From: Pseudobacteriovorax sp.
GTDB lineage: Bacteria > Bdellovibrionota_B > Oligoflexia > Oligoflexales > Oligoflexaceae
Assembly (NCBI GenBank): GCA_013215145.1
Contig: JABSRP010000018.1
Coordinates: forward strand, 1-64,000
DNA length: 64,000 nt
Direction: 5' to 3'
Both the position numbers and the translations under genes were made by a program. Shown in pieces: positions 36,343-45,373 of the stretch. The notes below the pieces were generated by a model. The model saw only the letters and a program-made list of their open reading frames with translations, ran no database searches and had not been told where the DNA came from. The stretch's first letter is position 1. Each line of letters starts with the position of its first letter.

Positions 36343-37464
36343 ATGATTCTCCGCCCGTTCCATATTCTATTTCGCTTGATGATATTTGCCGTTGTGATCG
36401 GATCAACCTCAGCCTGCTCATCCTTCGGCGGCGATCACACCGAATCAGACTTAGATCGCTATCGCAAATCTCCCCAATATTCCGTTGATCAGGAGCGGTT
36501 TGTTAACGACCGGCAAGAGATCATTGATCAAATGAAGGACAAGATGTTTACCTGGGATGGCCTAACACGGCGTATGTTTAAGGGTGAGCACAAAGTACCA
36601 GAGCAGAAACTTCCCGAGGAAACCGTATCGCGCGACTTCTTCTCAAGTGATTCCGAAAAGGGCAAAGTCATTTGGTTGGGTCACAGTTCGTTTTTGTTAC
36701 GCATAGATCAAAAAACTATCTTGATTGATCCGGTTTTTGCCAATGCTGGACCCTTCTCTTTTGTTGGCAAACGATTTCAAGAGCCTGTACTGAAACTAGA
36801 AGACATCCCCAAGGTAGATTTGGTCCTGATCTCTCATGATCACTACGATCATCTGGAGATGAAAACCGTTCGGCATCTCAAGGACAAGGGTACCCGATTT
36901 ATCGTTCCCATAGGTATCGGACGACACCTAGCCTACTGGGGGGTACCTCAAGATAGGATTCATGAAAAGGACTGGTGGCAAACGGAAACGATCGGCAACC
37001 TCACCATCACAACAGCACCTGCGCGACACTACTCGGGGCGATCTGGTTTTTTAGACAACGACACCCTATGGGCTTCCTACGTCATAACTAACGGGGTGAC
37101 CAATTTGTACTTTAGTGGAGACTCGGGCTACGGTGAGCACTTTCGCGAGATCGGACAAAAGCTAGGCCCATTTGACATCGCCTTTTTGGAAAACGGCCAG
37201 TATCACGAGATCTCGCGAGAGGTCCATATGTACCCTGAGGACGTTATCAAAGCCTTTCAAAACCTTAATGCCAAGCATCTGTTTCCCATTCATTGGGGTG
37301 TTTTTGCTCTATCCAAGCACTCCTGGTTCGAACCTATCGTTAAAATCAGAGACCTAGCCGAAGCCGTGGGAGTCTCGATTGTGGTGCCCAAGTTTGGTCA
37401 AGAGATGGATCTTGCTGAGATCACGGGATTTAACGATTGGTGGAGCTCGTTCATACCGCAATGA
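36343..37464 (+). CDS. MBL-fold metallo-hydrolase lipoprotein (NAPE-PLD/UlaG-like)
   Basis: A 373-aa lipoprotein with lipobox GSTSAC (Cys25) and a metallo-beta-lactamase fold whose two-metal site is HDHYDH at 165-170. Later ligands are APARHYSG (about 226), YFSGDSGYG (Asp) and FPIHWGVF (His). The WLGHSSFLLRI and AxxHWGTF patterns are typical of the NAPE-PLD / UlaG-like group, which hydrolyses phosphodiester or lactone substrates. Substrate unknown. GAGG lies nine bases before the ATG. Confidence 0.85.
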   Translation: MILRPFHILFRLMIFAVVIGSTSACSSFGGDHTESDLDRYRKSPQYSVDQERFVNDRQEIIDQMKDKMFTWDGLTRRMFKGEHKVPEQKLPEETVSRDFFSSDSEKGKVIWLGHSSFLLRIDQKTILIDPVFANAGPFSFVGKRFQEPVLKLEDIPKVDLVLISHDHYDHLEMKTVRHLKDKGTRFIVPIGIGRHLAYWGVPQDRIHEKDWWQTETIGNLTITTAPARHYSGRSGFLDNDTLWASYVITNGVTNLYFSGDSGYGEHFREIGQKLGPFDIAFLENGQYHEISREVHMYPEDVIKAFQNLNAKHLFPIHWGVFALSKHSWFEPIVKIRDLAEAVGVSIVVPKFGQEMDLAEITGFNDWWSSFIPQ

Positions 37465-37587
37465 TCCAGCAGGGTTCTAGCAGTCAGTAAATCTCGGAAA
37501 CTTATCTTAATCTCGTTTAAGTTGCGCAAAGCCCTGAAAGATGAATGTATTTCTGGATGACAAAAAAAGTCTTTACTGGTAGGTTCC

Positions 37588-37619
37588 CCTCGACCGAGTG
37601 GTTGAGGAGCAAGGCTCCT
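37588..37619 (+). promoter_or_regulatory. Two overlapping hairpins upstream of 37665 gene
   Basis: CCTCGACC-gagt-GGTTGAGG (37588-37607) and AGGAGC-aag-GCTCCT (37605-37619) share three bases, so the two stems cannot be fully formed together. They lie 45-77 bases before the next start codon. They may be a terminator for the upstream gene or a leader switch; the role is not settled. Confidence 0.35.
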
Positions 37620-37664
37620 AGGAAAAACCAAAACGACTCTAACTAAAGCAAGGAAGACTTAGCC

Positions 37665-38384
37665 ATGAGTTTATGCCTTGGTTTTCAAGATGATACTGAT
37701 ATAAATGCGAAAGCTCCTGACGGCGGCGGCTTCATAGATAGAGAGTTTATATCGAACTTGCTGGATTGCCAAAGACTGCTTACGAGTTTTTCTATCCAAA
37801 AGTCAGCTTACTCGTCTGGCGCTATCCAACATTTTCAAAACCTGCCAACTCCTGTTAAGAGGGGCCGATTAGAACGGCTAAGGCGCTTCCGCCAGACTCT
37901 ACTCGCTATGCGGGATCTTGGCCCCACGGCTATGTCAAACATCCAATCGCTCTTTATCTCCACTCAAGAGCTTCGTTTGACCTTTAATTATAAGCAAATC
38001 GCACCATGGGTATCAGACGACAGCTGCCTTGAGGTCTTTGACCTTCATGGGAACAGCCTTTGGCGCAATTTCAATTCATTCAAGGCCTGCTCTTACGATT
38101 TATCCCAGGTTTTCGCTTACTCTTGGGACGAGTGTTATCGTCGGTCCTACGAAATCGAATGCCTCATTCGAGAGAATATTTTTGCCACCACCGCCATCAA
38201 ACAACCCGTTCTTCCCATGATTCCTCGACACGTCGTTCAGGAAGCCTTCTCAAGACGGGGCTATACTCTTGGTGTGGAATACACCTGCCTTCTTCCGGTG
38301 ATGAACCACAAGGCTGAAACTAGCGGGTATTTGGTAGCGTCCTCGGTAGACCTTCTGTCTGAGTCTAAACATTACTTAATGTAA
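37665..38384 (+). CDS. Hypothetical protein
   Basis: A 239-aa protein, apparently cytoplasmic (no signal peptide or membrane helix), Arg-rich in the middle (RGRLERLRRFRQTLLAMRD) and with seven Cys. AGGAAG lies eight bases before the ATG. No family recognised. Confidence 0.55.
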   Translation: MSLCLGFQDDTDINAKAPDGGGFIDREFISNLLDCQRLLTSFSIQKSAYSSGAIQHFQNLPTPVKRGRLERLRRFRQTLLAMRDLGPTAMSNIQSLFISTQELRLTFNYKQIAPWVSDDSCLEVFDLHGNSLWRNFNSFKACSYDLSQVFAYSWDECYRRSYEIECLIRENIFATTAIKQPVLPMIPRHVVQEAFSRRGYTLGVEYTCLLPVMNHKAETSGYLVASSVDLLSESKHYLM

Positions 38385-38634
38385 GGCTTCGCATGGCCAT
38401 CCAGGTAGGCACCATCAACTCTGACTTTGCGTAACAAGTCACTTCTTCCAGATCTTCGAAAACATTGTTTGTTACAGCAAACTTACCCACGCCCCAAAAC
38501 TAAGTAACATACTACAAACACAAGGCTATTTAATGACACTATAGGAGCAAAATTTTTTGACTAATATAGCTTCATAGCATTAATTTTTCGCATTTATCCC
38601 CGATACCAAACAAAACTTATCGATAAGGTTTTCG
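38385..38634. other. Intergenic region before kinase gene
   Basis: About 250 AT-rich bases, probably the promoter of the kinase gene at 38635. No clear regulatory site seen. Confidence 0.3.
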
Positions 38635-41442
38635 ATGCGGAATTTCCCCGTCAGAATGATTCTCATACTGCTTTTTTGTAGAAACACCTATGCTGAGACT
38701 ACTGTATCCGCCGAAGACATTGCCAACGATCAGCGATTTTCTCTGAAGGATGTTCAAGAAATCTACTTTCCGGGAGACGAGGACGTATCCTATAAAGATA
38801 TCGTCCAGGGCAAATATGATAAGTCCTTTGCCAGGGATAGTCGCACAAGTTTTGGCTTTATGGAAAAGCCCTATTGGATAAAGTTTAGAGTCGAAAACAC
38901 AACATCAAAGGCAACGACCTGGAATCTATCTTTTGAATACCCGCTACTGAGTCATGTCGCTTTATTTGTGAGGGGAAATCCGAAGCCCTTACAGGTCAGC
39001 GGAGCAAAAATTCCCATCAAAAAGCGCTCCATTCATGATCGCAAGATTGCTATGGAAGCTGTCTCCGCTCCCAAATCAAACACCACCTACTACCTGCGCA
39101 TCCAAACGAAGTCGACGAACCGTATCACGGCAACGTTTCAAAGCCCACAGAACTTTCATACGGAAGTTGTCCTAGAGACCTACATTTATTCGATCACCAT
39201 GGGTGCCTTTCTCATTATGTTCCTCTACAACTTCAGCGTTGCCATTGCGTTGCGCAAACTCGACTATACCATTTACTCGCTTTTCATCGGTGTGTCACTA
39301 CTCAGGGAATACTATATCGTAGGGTTTTCTCAATACTTTTTATGGCCAACAAATACCTCTTTCAATATCATGTTTGGCTACCAAATGATGCTACTATCCA
39401 TGCTTTTAGCCAACATTTTTGCGATCCTTTTTCTCGAGTTAAAATCCTCCAACCCTAGACTCCACAAGTTTGGTATGGGCATATCCGTCTGGCTAGTGGG
39501 GTTGATTGTCTACACCTTTGTCGTACCCTACTCTTGGTCGATCAAGCCGATACTTCTATCCGTAGTATTTAACTTACTCTACATGTTTGGCATCAGTGCT
39601 TATCGCTTAAAGCAGGGCTATCGACCAGCTTTTTATTTTACGATGGCATGGGCTTTTCCCATTTTTGGATTTCTAGCAACCATCGCAGTGACTAGCGGAG
39701 TGAGCATCGGGTCTTGGGTGCGATTTTCTAGTTCCGCAGGCCAGTTTCTTGAGCTAGTGTTTTTGAGCTTTGCTTTTGGTGATCGTATCAAAAAAATCAG
39801 ACAAGAAAAAGAAGCCGCTACCAGGACTCTTAACAAGCAGTTGACGAGGTTTAACGAAGAGCTTTCCCAGCAGGTAAAAGAGAAAACTCGTGACATCAGA
39901 ACCCTACTCAACACGATCAATCAAGGTATCTTTACCGTTACCAAAAACGACCAGGGATACCTACAGATTGACAAGGAATACTCACATCACCTCGAACATA
40001 TTTTCCCTGGCTCAAACATTGCTCTAGAAGATCCTCATAATCGTATCTTTGATAAGTTTACGATGAGTAGCGAAAACAAACATGTACTCAAGACGGTACT
40101 AGAGTCTTCTGTAGGCGAGGATGTGATTCAATACGAGGTAAACGATCATCTTATTCCCAAGGAAGTCGAAATCAAATCTGAAGATAAAGATCAGTACCTC
40201 GAGCTAGAAGCCATTCCTATAGTGGATACCGATCAAGATATTATGAAAAAGCTGTTATTTTCTGTCCGTGATGTCACCACAATCAAAAACTTAAAAAAGA
40301 AATCGGAAAAGCACGAGGCAGAGATGAAAATATTCTATGCCATTACAGAATCTAAGAGTAGTACCTTTCAATCATTTATCGAATCCACAGAAAGCTATTT
40401 AAATACACTGACAACCCAACTGAGTGACATTGAAGCCGATTCAAGCAACAAAATCATCGATATCCTAAGAATACTGCACACCATCAAGGGTATCGCCCGC
40501 ACCTGTCGCTTACAAGATTTTTCCAATAAAGTGCACGAAATGGAAGAAACCTTTCTCGCCAAGCAAAATGACTTTAACGCCGTACAAAAGCCCGAACTTT
40601 CTGAAAGGCTTGAGACTCTCAAAGGCAACTTTGCCGCCATCAAAGCCGTGGCTAAGAATCGCTTTGGCCTGGAACCGGGTAAGGTGTTTCATAGGGTCGA
40701 ACAAACACAACTATCAAACTGGTATTCAGAGCTAGCCGCAGCCAATCTACCCAAGGCATCAGAATTCGTACTGCGAGAGATCAAGTCCACATACTCCATA
40801 ACCCTTACCTCTTTACTGAAGGATTTAGAGCAATCAAGCTATGATATTGCTGAGCGACTCGGAAAAGGCAAGCCAGAGTTTTCTATCGTGGATCCTGGCC
40901 TTTCTATTATCGACCAAAAAGCCCACGTTTTACGCGATAGTTTGGTGCATCTAGTGCGAAATTCTTTGGACCATGGACTGGAATTCCCTTTGGAGCGGCG
41001 CAAACATGGAAAATCCGAAGGGGGCATGATCAGTGTTGATATGTCTTTTGACGAAGAGAATCACGATCGGGTTATCATCGATTACTGGGATGACGGAGCC
41101 GGTCTGTGTATGGAAACACTTGAAGCCAAAGCCAGAAAACAGGGCATTTTATCTGATTCAGAGCAGGCGCATTTTGAAGCATTGGCCAATCTTGTTTTTA
41201 TCGATGGGTTTTCGACCAAAGAAAAGGCCACCGATATATCCGGCCGTGGAGTTGGGATGGGAGCCGTCCGCTCCTTCATCCGTAACACGGGAGGTGATCT
41301 CATTATTTTGCCCCAAAGTCCACAAACTCCTCCAGTCATCACTAGTGAAGCGATAGAGCAGGATCCTATGAGTAGCCATGTTCCCTGCGTGTTTCGTTTA
41401 ATTCTTCCCATAAGCTACTTTGAATCCCCTGAGGGGTCTTAA
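38635..41442 (+). CDS. 7TMR-DISM histidine kinase (Hpt, CheA-type HATPase)
   Basis: A 935-aa envelope sensor kinase. Signal peptide (1-20); 7TMR-DISMED2 periplasmic domain (about 25-165, with FGFMEKPYWIKFRVEN); seven membrane helices (about 180-385); coiled coil (385-425); PAS-like domain starting IRTLLNTINQGIFTV near 422; Hpt with ILHTIKGIAR and phospho-acceptor His615; and HATPase with HLVRNSLDHG, WDDGAGL and SGRGVGMGAV (about 760-925). It is the intact counterpart of the split kinase at 26563 and shares its core with the soluble kinase at 5037. It has no CheW, receiver or classical HisKA domain. Presumably it signals to a separately encoded receiver. Confidence 0.9.
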   Translation: MRNFPVRMILILLFCRNTYAETTVSAEDIANDQRFSLKDVQEIYFPGDEDVSYKDIVQGKYDKSFARDSRTSFGFMEKPYWIKFRVENTTSKATTWNLSFEYPLLSHVALFVRGNPKPLQVSGAKIPIKKRSIHDRKIAMEAVSAPKSNTTYYLRIQTKSTNRITATFQSPQNFHTEVVLETYIYSITMGAFLIMFLYNFSVAIALRKLDYTIYSLFIGVSLLREYYIVGFSQYFLWPTNTSFNIMFGYQMMLLSMLLANIFAILFLELKSSNPRLHKFGMGISVWLVGLIVYTFVVPYSWSIKPILLSVVFNLLYMFGISAYRLKQGYRPAFYFTMAWAFPIFGFLATIAVTSGVSIGSWVRFSSSAGQFLELVFLSFAFGDRIKKIRQEKEAATRTLNKQLTRFNEELSQQVKEKTRDIRTLLNTINQGIFTVTKNDQGYLQIDKEYSHHLEHIFPGSNIALEDPHNRIFDKFTMSSENKHVLKTVLESSVGEDVIQYEVNDHLIPKEVEIKSEDKDQYLELEAIPIVDTDQDIMKKLLFSVRDVTTIKNLKKKSEKHEAEMKIFYAITESKSSTFQSFIESTESYLNTLTTQLSDIEADSSNKIIDILRILHTIKGIARTCRLQDFSNKVHEMEETFLAKQNDFNAVQKPELSERLETLKGNFAAIKAVAKNRFGLEPGKVFHRVEQTQLSNWYSELAAANLPKASEFVLREIKSTYSITLTSLLKDLEQSSYDIAERLGKGKPEFSIVDPGLSIIDQKAHVLRDSLVHLVRNSLDHGLEFPLERRKHGKSEGGMISVDMSFDEENHDRVIIDYWDDGAGLCMETLEAKARKQGILSDSEQAHFEALANLVFIDGFSTKEKATDISGRGVGMGAVRSFIRNTGGDLIILPQSPQTPPVITSEAIEQDPMSSHVPCVFRLILPISYFESPEGS

Positions 41443-41462
41443 CCTGAGACGTCAGAGCGATT

Positions 41463-41491
41463 CCATGTGATTCAAGGCGCAAATCACATGG
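41463..41491. terminator. Hairpin between convergent genes
   Basis: A perfect 10-bp stem, CCATGTGATT / AATCACATGG, with a 9-base loop, lies 20 bases after the kinase stop and 15 bases before the end of the convergent gene. No T-run on either strand. It could end both transcripts. Confidence 0.55.
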
Positions 41492-41506
41492 ACTTCGTCA
41501 TCGCGA

Positions 41507-42514
41507 TTAGTTCTCTAGGAGTTTTCCGACAAAGGAGTAAACCCCGTACTCTATCATATAGGCAAATTCATAATCGGGGTAAGCCGACGCAAATCTCTGA
41601 GAGAGCTTGCGATAGATTGCGGCTGCATGAGCAGATTGTAGGTCCTGGGGACGAATATTTTCTTTTTTAAGGAAGTCTTTCACTAGGGTCTGGGCTCGAC
41701 TCAAATACCGTTTTTGCTCCGTAACCGCAGCCTTTAAATCGACAGTTTTGCCGCGACCAGCTAATACCATAGGGTTTCTCGGATAACTCGCATACAGCTC
41801 GTCTAAGGCTTTAGCCCAAGCAGCAACATCAGGCATGGCTTTGCCATTTATGATAGGGCCTTCAAGCCATGCGTGAGCCTTATGGTGGATGATATCGCCT
41901 ACCACAACTTGGTTTAACGATGGGATAGAAGCGGTTACATGATGCGAGGCCACAGCCGCGTTCGTTAGCTCATTCAAGATCACATGCATCCCACCCTCTA
42001 GGCTAATGGTATAGGTCTTCTGAAAGGTCAGATCAATAGGACCTAAACGTGGGTAAGTGTCAGCCTGATAGCTCTTTGCAATCTCGGTGAAGTAGTATTT
42101 CTTATAGGCGTGGACCCCAGGCAGCTCCGCTGCTACGTTGCGAGAGGTGATGACCTTAATCTCGGGGAATAACTCTTTGAAAGTACTGATGCCATTAAAC
42201 TTATCAGGATTGGCATGGGTGATCACCAAGTAAGCTGGCTTTGATTGGGGCTGATTCTGGATGGAGTGAATAAACTCCTTTGTGAATTTTGGATCGAACT
42301 GCGAGTCAAAAAAAACGAGCTCGCGCCCGGAATCAAAAGCGTAGGTTTTGGTATGAAACCCTGAAGCTCCCGATTGATAGCTTAAGATTCTGGGCTGGGA
42401 CAAGGCAGCCTTATTCACATCTGTTGGCGGCGATGCCAGCCCCAAGTTAGCACTGATGGCAAACACAAAAGGCACTGCTGCCCATCTAAGTAGGTTGGAT
42501 AATGACGGTTTCAT
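41507..42514 (-). CDS. Secreted MBL-fold-like protein, degenerate metal site
   Basis: A 335-aa exported protein. ATG 42514 has AGGAG five bases upstream and gives a signal peptide ending near GLAS. The order of strands (ELVFFDSQFDP, then YLVITHANPDKFNG, then VVVGDIIHHKAHAW) is that of metallo-beta-lactamases, but the metal motif HxHxDH reads His100-Ala-Asn-Pro-Asp-Lys105. Two of the usual histidines are Asn and Lys, so metal binding is doubtful or different. It lies 95 bases after the AraC gene at 42610, in the same direction, which may regulate it. Confidence 0.65.
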   Translation of the reverse strand: MKPSLSNLLRWAAVPFVFAISANLGLASPPTDVNKAALSQPRILSYQSGASGFHTKTYAFDSGRELVFFDSQFDPKFTKEFIHSIQNQPQSKPAYLVITHANPDKFNGISTFKELFPEIKVITSRNVAAELPGVHAYKKYYFTEIAKSYQADTYPRLGPIDLTFQKTYTISLEGGMHVILNELTNAAVASHHVTASIPSLNQVVVGDIIHHKAHAWLEGPIINGKAMPDVAAWAKALDELYASYPRNPMVLAGRGKTVDLKAAVTEQKRYLSRAQTLVKDFLKKENIRPQDLQSAHAAAIYRKLSQRFASAYPDYEFAYMIEYGVYSFVGKLLEN

Positions 42515-42609
42515 AGTAACTCCTGACAGTGGATAAATAACACATTTGACAGAAGCTAGTTTCGGGGAAAGCGGAGATTTTAGCCATTTGCTGAGAGCCA
42601 AAGGCACAC

Positions 42610-43431
42610 TCAGTTTTCGCCAAATTGCCGATAGGACGAGGGGTTGGTCCCGGTAACCCGGCGAAAATGATTCACAAATGTCGATACACTACCGAATCCC
42701 ACGCGAAAGCCAATCTCGGTAATCGTATCATGACTGCGCAATAATAGTGTTTTTGCCTCTTCTATGCGTTTGCTCTGGAGGACCTGCAAAGGGCTCCTAG
42801 AAAACTCTTTTTGAAACAGCCGATTCATGGTTCGTGTACTTAAACCTGAATCCTTAGCCATCGTCTCAAAGGCAAAGTTATCATTATGAAAGTGCTCTGA
42901 TATATAACCCAGGGCTTTGAGGAGTCTCTCGTCGCTGGCTTTCATCAGCAAGCGGTCCAAGCTATCGGCGCTATCCTCAGGCATGGTTTTATCAAGTAAA
43001 AGGTCACGGATAATGATAAAAAGGCTTGAGAGCAGTGGCCCTTCCGCTGTCACCCTCGATGATGACAACACATAGAAAAGCAGCTCCTGAAGCAGCTGAG
43101 AGCTCTCTGCCACCAAAGGCTCGCTAAGGGGCGGGCAACCACACTCAGACCAAAACTCTGGTGTGACCAGGATAATCAAGCGCTCGCCTTGCGCCTTATC
43201 TGATCGAAAGCTGTGGCCAAAACCAGGAGGCACAACAATCAACTGCCGCTCTCTCACAGCAAGCTCATCGCCTGAGGCCTCCCAGCTAAACCGCATCCCC
43301 CCTCTGAGAGATAGGATGATTTCCACATCATTATGGGAATGCTGGGAGAGCTCACTACCAGGCAGATTATGATAAATAATTTTCGTATTTGCCAAGTTTG
43401 AAGACAAATCAAGTTCGGGTTTTTGGCTCAT
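42610..43431 (-). CDS. AraC family transcriptional regulator
   Basis: A 273-aa regulator. An N-terminal cupin-type ligand-binding domain (PGSELSQHSHNDVEIILSL near 24-42) is followed by a C-terminal AraC DNA-binding domain (about 180-273) with two helix-turn-helices (FAFETMAKDSGLSTRTMNRL and ITEIGFRVGFGSVSTFVNHF) and RRVTGTNPSSYR at the end. The ligand is unknown. It is upstream of and collinear with the MBL-like gene, a natural target candidate. Confidence 0.9.
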   Translation of the reverse strand: MSQKPELDLSSNLANTKIIYHNLPGSELSQHSHNDVEIILSLRGGMRFSWEASGDELAVRERQLIVVPPGFGHSFRSDKAQGERLIILVTPEFWSECGCPPLSEPLVAESSQLLQELLFYVLSSSRVTAEGPLLSSLFIIIRDLLLDKTMPEDSADSLDRLLMKASDERLLKALGYISEHFHNDNFAFETMAKDSGLSTRTMNRLFQKEFSRSPLQVLQSKRIEEAKTLLLRSHDTITEIGFRVGFGSVSTFVNHFRRVTGTNPSSYRQFGEN

Positions 43432-43474
43432 GACTCCTCAAACTCTTGGGCTCATCTGACCTCACATCTCAACC

Positions 43475-43924
43475 TTAGGATCCTGAGGCCAAAACCGCCT
43501 TCAGCACATCCTTTTTCGATACAATGCCCACTAACTTGCCATGGTCGACCACAGGTAGCCGGCTTATCTCGAAGTTCAGCATAAGCTTCACAGCAAGGGT
43601 TAGCGCCGCGTCGCTTGATACTACGTGAGGATCTTTGGTCATTACGTTGCCAACGACTTCATCACGAGCCCCTTTAAATATCTCTTCCACAGAAACATTA
43701 TGAAACCACTGCCCTAACAAACTTGGGATCGTTAGACCGTGGGGGACCTCTTCGTTCTTGCCGATAAAGTCACTTTCTGTAATGATTCCCACCAATTCAC
43801 CAGTATCATCGACGACTGGTAAAGCGCCGAACTTGCCAGTATCGAGCAACTGTACGGCCTCGAGAAGCTTGGCAGACGCCTCTACCGTAGTGACTTGGCT
43901 CGTCATGATATCTTTCACTTTCAT
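43475..43924 (-). CDS. CBS-domain pair protein
   Basis: A 149-aa protein made of two CBS domains (about 1-60 and 90-149). The repeat pattern is clear: KDIMTSQVTTVEAS...GALPVVDDTGELVGIITESDF and, in the second, VMTKDPHVVSSDA...SRLPVVDHGKLVGIVSKKDVL. Such pairs bind adenine nucleotides and act as energy sensors, alone or for a partner. GGAG lies eight bases before the ATG. No partner is adjacent. Confidence 0.9.
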   Translation of the reverse strand: MKVKDIMTSQVTTVEASAKLLEAVQLLDTGKFGALPVVDDTGELVGIITESDFIGKNEEVPHGLTIPSLLGQWFHNVSVEEIFKGARDEVVGNVMTKDPHVVSSDAALTLAVKLMLNFEISRLPVVDHGKLVGIVSKKDVLKAVLASGS

Positions 43925-44201
43925 TTATCTATCTCCGTCAATCCATAGGGGGGTTGAAACTCTGACCGCTGCTTGAAATTTTGGCCAAGTTTCAGAAATG
44001 ATTCAATCCATTTCTAAAGCAATTTTTGGTGGGACCTAGTAATCTGCCGTTATGATTCTGTCAAACTTACCAGATTGGCAACGCTTCGACACTTTGCGCT
44101 AGATTCATAAAGACTTTATCTCGGCTAGTTTGCGCCAAGATAGAATGGACGATAATTCCTTAAGTCAACTGACCTACCCATTAGATAGTGAGATAAAACC
44201 C

Positions 44202-45296
44202 ATGATGACACGACGACAGCTTGCGACCCGCGCCTTGCAAACCTTAGCGGGAGTTTCGCTTGTGAATGCTAGCTCACTGCTAGCGCTTGGCAGAGCCTTT
44301 GTAGTGCCAAGTATAGCGGCATTACCAGAGACAGGAACTCTACAACGCATCACCTTTGGGTCTTGCGCCAGGCAAACTAGAGGGCAGCCGATATGGAGGA
44401 CCATTGGCGCAAGGTCTCCTGACATGTTCCTATTCTTGGGTGACAACGTTTATGCCGATACTAACTCTCCGCGCATCATGAGGTCGCGGTATGCCGACCT
44501 TGCTGCCATACCAGAATTTGCCGAATTTCGTTCCCAGATCCCCATCATGGCCACCTGGGATGATCACGACTACGGACGCAACGATGCCGGCGCTGAGTAC
44601 GAGATGAGAGCCACCTCCCAACAAATATTTCTAGACTTTTTTGGAGTCTCCCCTACTTCCCCTAGACGCGAGCGTGCCGGCATTTATCATGCCGAGACCT
44701 TTGGTGAGCCCGGTAAACGAGTCCAGATCATCATGCTTGACACCCGCTATCATCGCAGCGGCCTTGTACGAGGGGCAAACGACTATAGACCTAGCTATGA
44801 CCCAGAGGCCACCTTCCTTGGTGAAGAGCAATGGCAGTGGCTGGAGGCCGTCTTAAAACAACCAGCAGAGCTTAGGATCGTTGGAAGCTCGATCCAATTC
44901 GCTTCCAGTCAGCACCGCTTTGAGAAGTGGTCTAACCTCCCGTTAGAGCGCAGCAGGCTACTTGATACGATAAAAAGGACCAAAGCCAATGGCGTCGTTA
45001 TCGTCTCGGGGGATCGGCACATGGCCGAGATATCGCAAATTCCAAAGGCATCAGAGGGCGCGCCCTATCAGATCTTTGATATGACCTGCAGCGGTATGAA
45101 TCAGCGCAACTCGGGCTCTCGCAACGAGGCCAACCGTTTTCGCCTTCCGGGTTCCAGAACCCATACTATTAGCCATTTTGGACAGATCGATGTGGATTGG
45201 GACGTGGGGGATGTGATGCTGTCCATTGTCAGCATCGACGGCGTGGTGCTCGAGTCTGCTCGGGTTCCGTTGAGCTCTTTGATCGTCGATCAATAA
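44202..45296 (+). CDS. PhoD-like alkaline phosphatase, Tat-exported
   Basis: A 364-aa phosphatase or phosphodiesterase of the PhoD family, numbered from ATG 44202. The N-terminus MMTRRQLATRALQTLAGVSL is a twin-arginine signal, so the folded enzyme is exported. Catalytic motifs of the metallophosphoesterase type: FGSCARQ, FLGDNVYAD, WDDHDYGRND, and GDRHMAE near 290. These bind Fe/Ca in PhoD. GAG lies about nine bases upstream; starts at 44130 and 44145 are alternatives. Divergent from the CBS gene. Confidence 0.88.
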   Translation: MMTRRQLATRALQTLAGVSLVNASSLLALGRAFVVPSIAALPETGTLQRITFGSCARQTRGQPIWRTIGARSPDMFLFLGDNVYADTNSPRIMRSRYADLAAIPEFAEFRSQIPIMATWDDHDYGRNDAGAEYEMRATSQQIFLDFFGVSPTSPRRERAGIYHAETFGEPGKRVQIIMLDTRYHRSGLVRGANDYRPSYDPEATFLGEEQWQWLEAVLKQPAELRIVGSSIQFASSQHRFEKWSNLPLERSRLLDTIKRTKANGVVIVSGDRHMAEISQIPKASEGAPYQIFDMTCSGMNQRNSGSRNEANRFRLPGSRTHTISHFGQIDVDWDVGDVMLSIVSIDGVVLESARVPLSSLIVDQ

Positions 45297-45323
45297 TTCC
45301 GCTGTCATGATCGATTTTTTGAC

Positions 45324-45353
45324 AAAAAAAAACCAGCTCCAAAAAGGAGCTGG
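45324..45353 (-). terminator. Intrinsic terminator of the nitroreductase gene
   Basis: CCAGCTCC-5-GGAGCTGG hairpin. Read on the minus strand it is followed by nine T (45332-45324), a textbook intrinsic terminator 20 bases after the stop of the gene at 45374. Confidence 0.88.
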
Positions 45354-45373
45354 CTCTATAGGAAATGAGAAAC

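Noticed and set aside
37317..37335. GGTTCGAACC-type T-loop sequence
   Set aside because: It falls inside the coding region of the MBL lipoprotein; no cloverleaf.
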